From an uncultured Corynebacterium sp. (lineage in GTDB: Bacteria; Actinomycetota; Actinomycetes; Mycobacteriales; Mycobacteriaceae), in contig CALZCR010000149.1 of assembly GCA_945631445.1 (NCBI GenBank), forward strand, positions 1-5,367: DNA of 5,367 nt. Direction: 5' to 3'. How positions within the stretch are numbered: the stretch's first letter is position 1; every line of letters starts with the position of its first letter. Shown here one piece after another: positions 4,810 through 5,367 of this stretch. The notes below the pieces were generated by a model. It ran no database searches and had not been told where the DNA came from. It saw only the letters and a list, made by a program, of their open reading frames with translations. A program made the translations under genes and the position numbers.

Positions 4810-5289
4810 ATGACTGAAGATCACACCCAGTGGCTGTCCGCGGAGGAACAGCGCACGTGGCTCGCCGTCTGGTCCGTGACCGAGTGGCTGCCCACCCGCC
4901 TAGACGAACAACTCAAACGCGACAGCGGCGTCAACCTCCACGACTACTTCGCCCTCGCCCAGATTTCCATGGCCCCGGACGAGCGTCTGACAATGACGGA
5001 TCTCGCCGCCCTGTCCGACATGTCCCCCTCGCGCCTGTCCCATGTCGTCGCCCGACTAGAACGGCGCGGGTGGGTCGTGCGCTCCCCGTCTGAAACGGAC
5101 CGGCGCACCAACATCGCCTCCCTCACCGACGAGGGCCGCGCCTTCATCCGGGAAGCGGCCCCCGGGCATGTGACCCGCACCCGCGAACTCGTCTTCGACC
5201 CCCTGACGAAGGACGAGGTCGAGTCCTTGGGCACCATTCTGAACAAGATCCTCACCGCGCTCGATCCCCCGCTGCTGCCGCGCACGTAG
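4810..5289 (+). CDS. MarR-family transcriptional regulator
   Basis: 159 residues, typical for MarR proteins, which bind DNA as dimers through winged helix-turn-helix domains and usually release it on binding a small phenolic or other ligand, or on oxidation. The N-terminal helices (about 11-55, with WLAVWSVTEWLPTRLDEQL) should form the dimer and ligand region. The winged HTH covers about 60-107: LTMTDLAALSDMSPSRLSHV with the recognition helix near 72-84, then VARLERRGWV and the wing containing the family-typical Asp-Arg-Arg at 97-99. C-terminal helices (111-150) complete the dimer. There is no cysteine, so OhrR-type Cys oxidation sensing is excluded. It is divergent from the aldo/keto reductase across a 151-bp region holding two dyads, which makes that gene and marR itself the likely targets. 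The start at 4810 fits both the domain length and the leaderless promoter. The ligand is unknown. Confidence 0.92.
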   Translation: MTEDHTQWLSAEEQRTWLAVWSVTEWLPTRLDEQLKRDSGVNLHDYFALAQISMAPDERLTMTDLAALSDMSPSRLSHVVARLERRGWVVRSPSETDRRTNIASLTDEGRAFIREAAPGHVTRTRELVFDPLTKDEVESLGTILNKILTALDPPLLPRT

Positions 5290-5310
5290 TTTCTCTGCGC
5301 GGCCGCCCGT

Positions 5311-5325
5311 CACTCGCCGCGAGTG
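5311..5325. terminator. Short dyad downstream of marR, possible terminator
   Basis: CACTCGC (5311-5317) and GCGAGTG (5319-5325) are perfect inverted arms with a single central base; in RNA they give a 5-6 bp stem with a 3-5 base loop. It lies 21 bases after the marR stop. No U-run follows, so termination is uncertain. Nothing else is recognisable in 5290-5367. Confidence 0.3.
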
Positions 5326-5367
5326 CGCGACTTCGTGGCCGATTCCCACTGATTGACCCCGGCGTCG

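Overview
The window is GC-rich bacterial DNA, by eye a little above 60% G+C. It looks like Actinomycetota and most likely Corynebacterium or a close relative. Three things point there: a GT87-type membrane mannosyltransferase of the kind that builds actinobacterial lipoglycans, a xi-class hydroquinone reductase whose thiol-binding motif departs from the glutathione form, and two genes with a TANNNT -10 box so close to the start codon that their mRNAs are probably leaderless. The genus is an inference, because no rRNA or marker gene is present.

Layout. (1) 27-1175 (+): a GT87 polyprenyl-phosphate-mannose-dependent mannosyltransferase that appears to lack its N-terminal part; the first ~25 bases are AT-rich and carry in-frame stops. 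(2) 1181-2053 (-): a DoxX-family membrane protein with a long disordered N-terminus, converging on gene 1 with 5 bp between the stop codons. A strong hairpin inside the 3' end of gene 1 probably serves as the shared terminator. (3) 2054-2311: a divergent intergenic region with a leaderless DoxX promoter and, for the next gene, a good sigma-A-type promoter whose -35 box lies in a repeated GTTGACAC element. (4) 2312-3400 (+): a xi-class GST / thiol-hydroquinone reductase. (5) 3401-3716: a non-coding stretch with several inverted repeats, including a probable bidirectional terminator. (6) 3717-4658 (-): an aldo/keto reductase. (7) 4659-4809: a divergent control region with an AT-rich dyad between the -35 and -10 boxes of the reductase promoter, a hairpin in its 5' leader, and a second dyad over the marR -10 box. 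(8) 4810-5289 (+): a MarR-family regulator. (9) 5290-5367: a non-coding tail with a small dyad.

From DoxX to MarR the genes fit a small redox/electrophile-stress neighbourhood: a DoxX membrane protein, a reductase for thiol-quinone adducts, an NADPH-dependent carbonyl reductase, and a MarR regulator divergent from the last of these. The AKR-MarR pairing is the best-supported functional link. The rest is inferred from adjacency. I found no CRISPR array, transposase, phage gene, tRNA or rRNA, and no clearly new multi-gene system. The most interesting signals are regulatory DNA (4730-4808, 2231-2275, 3509-3535), the altered thiol-binding motif of the hydroquinone reductase, and the cut-short mannosyltransferase at the left edge.
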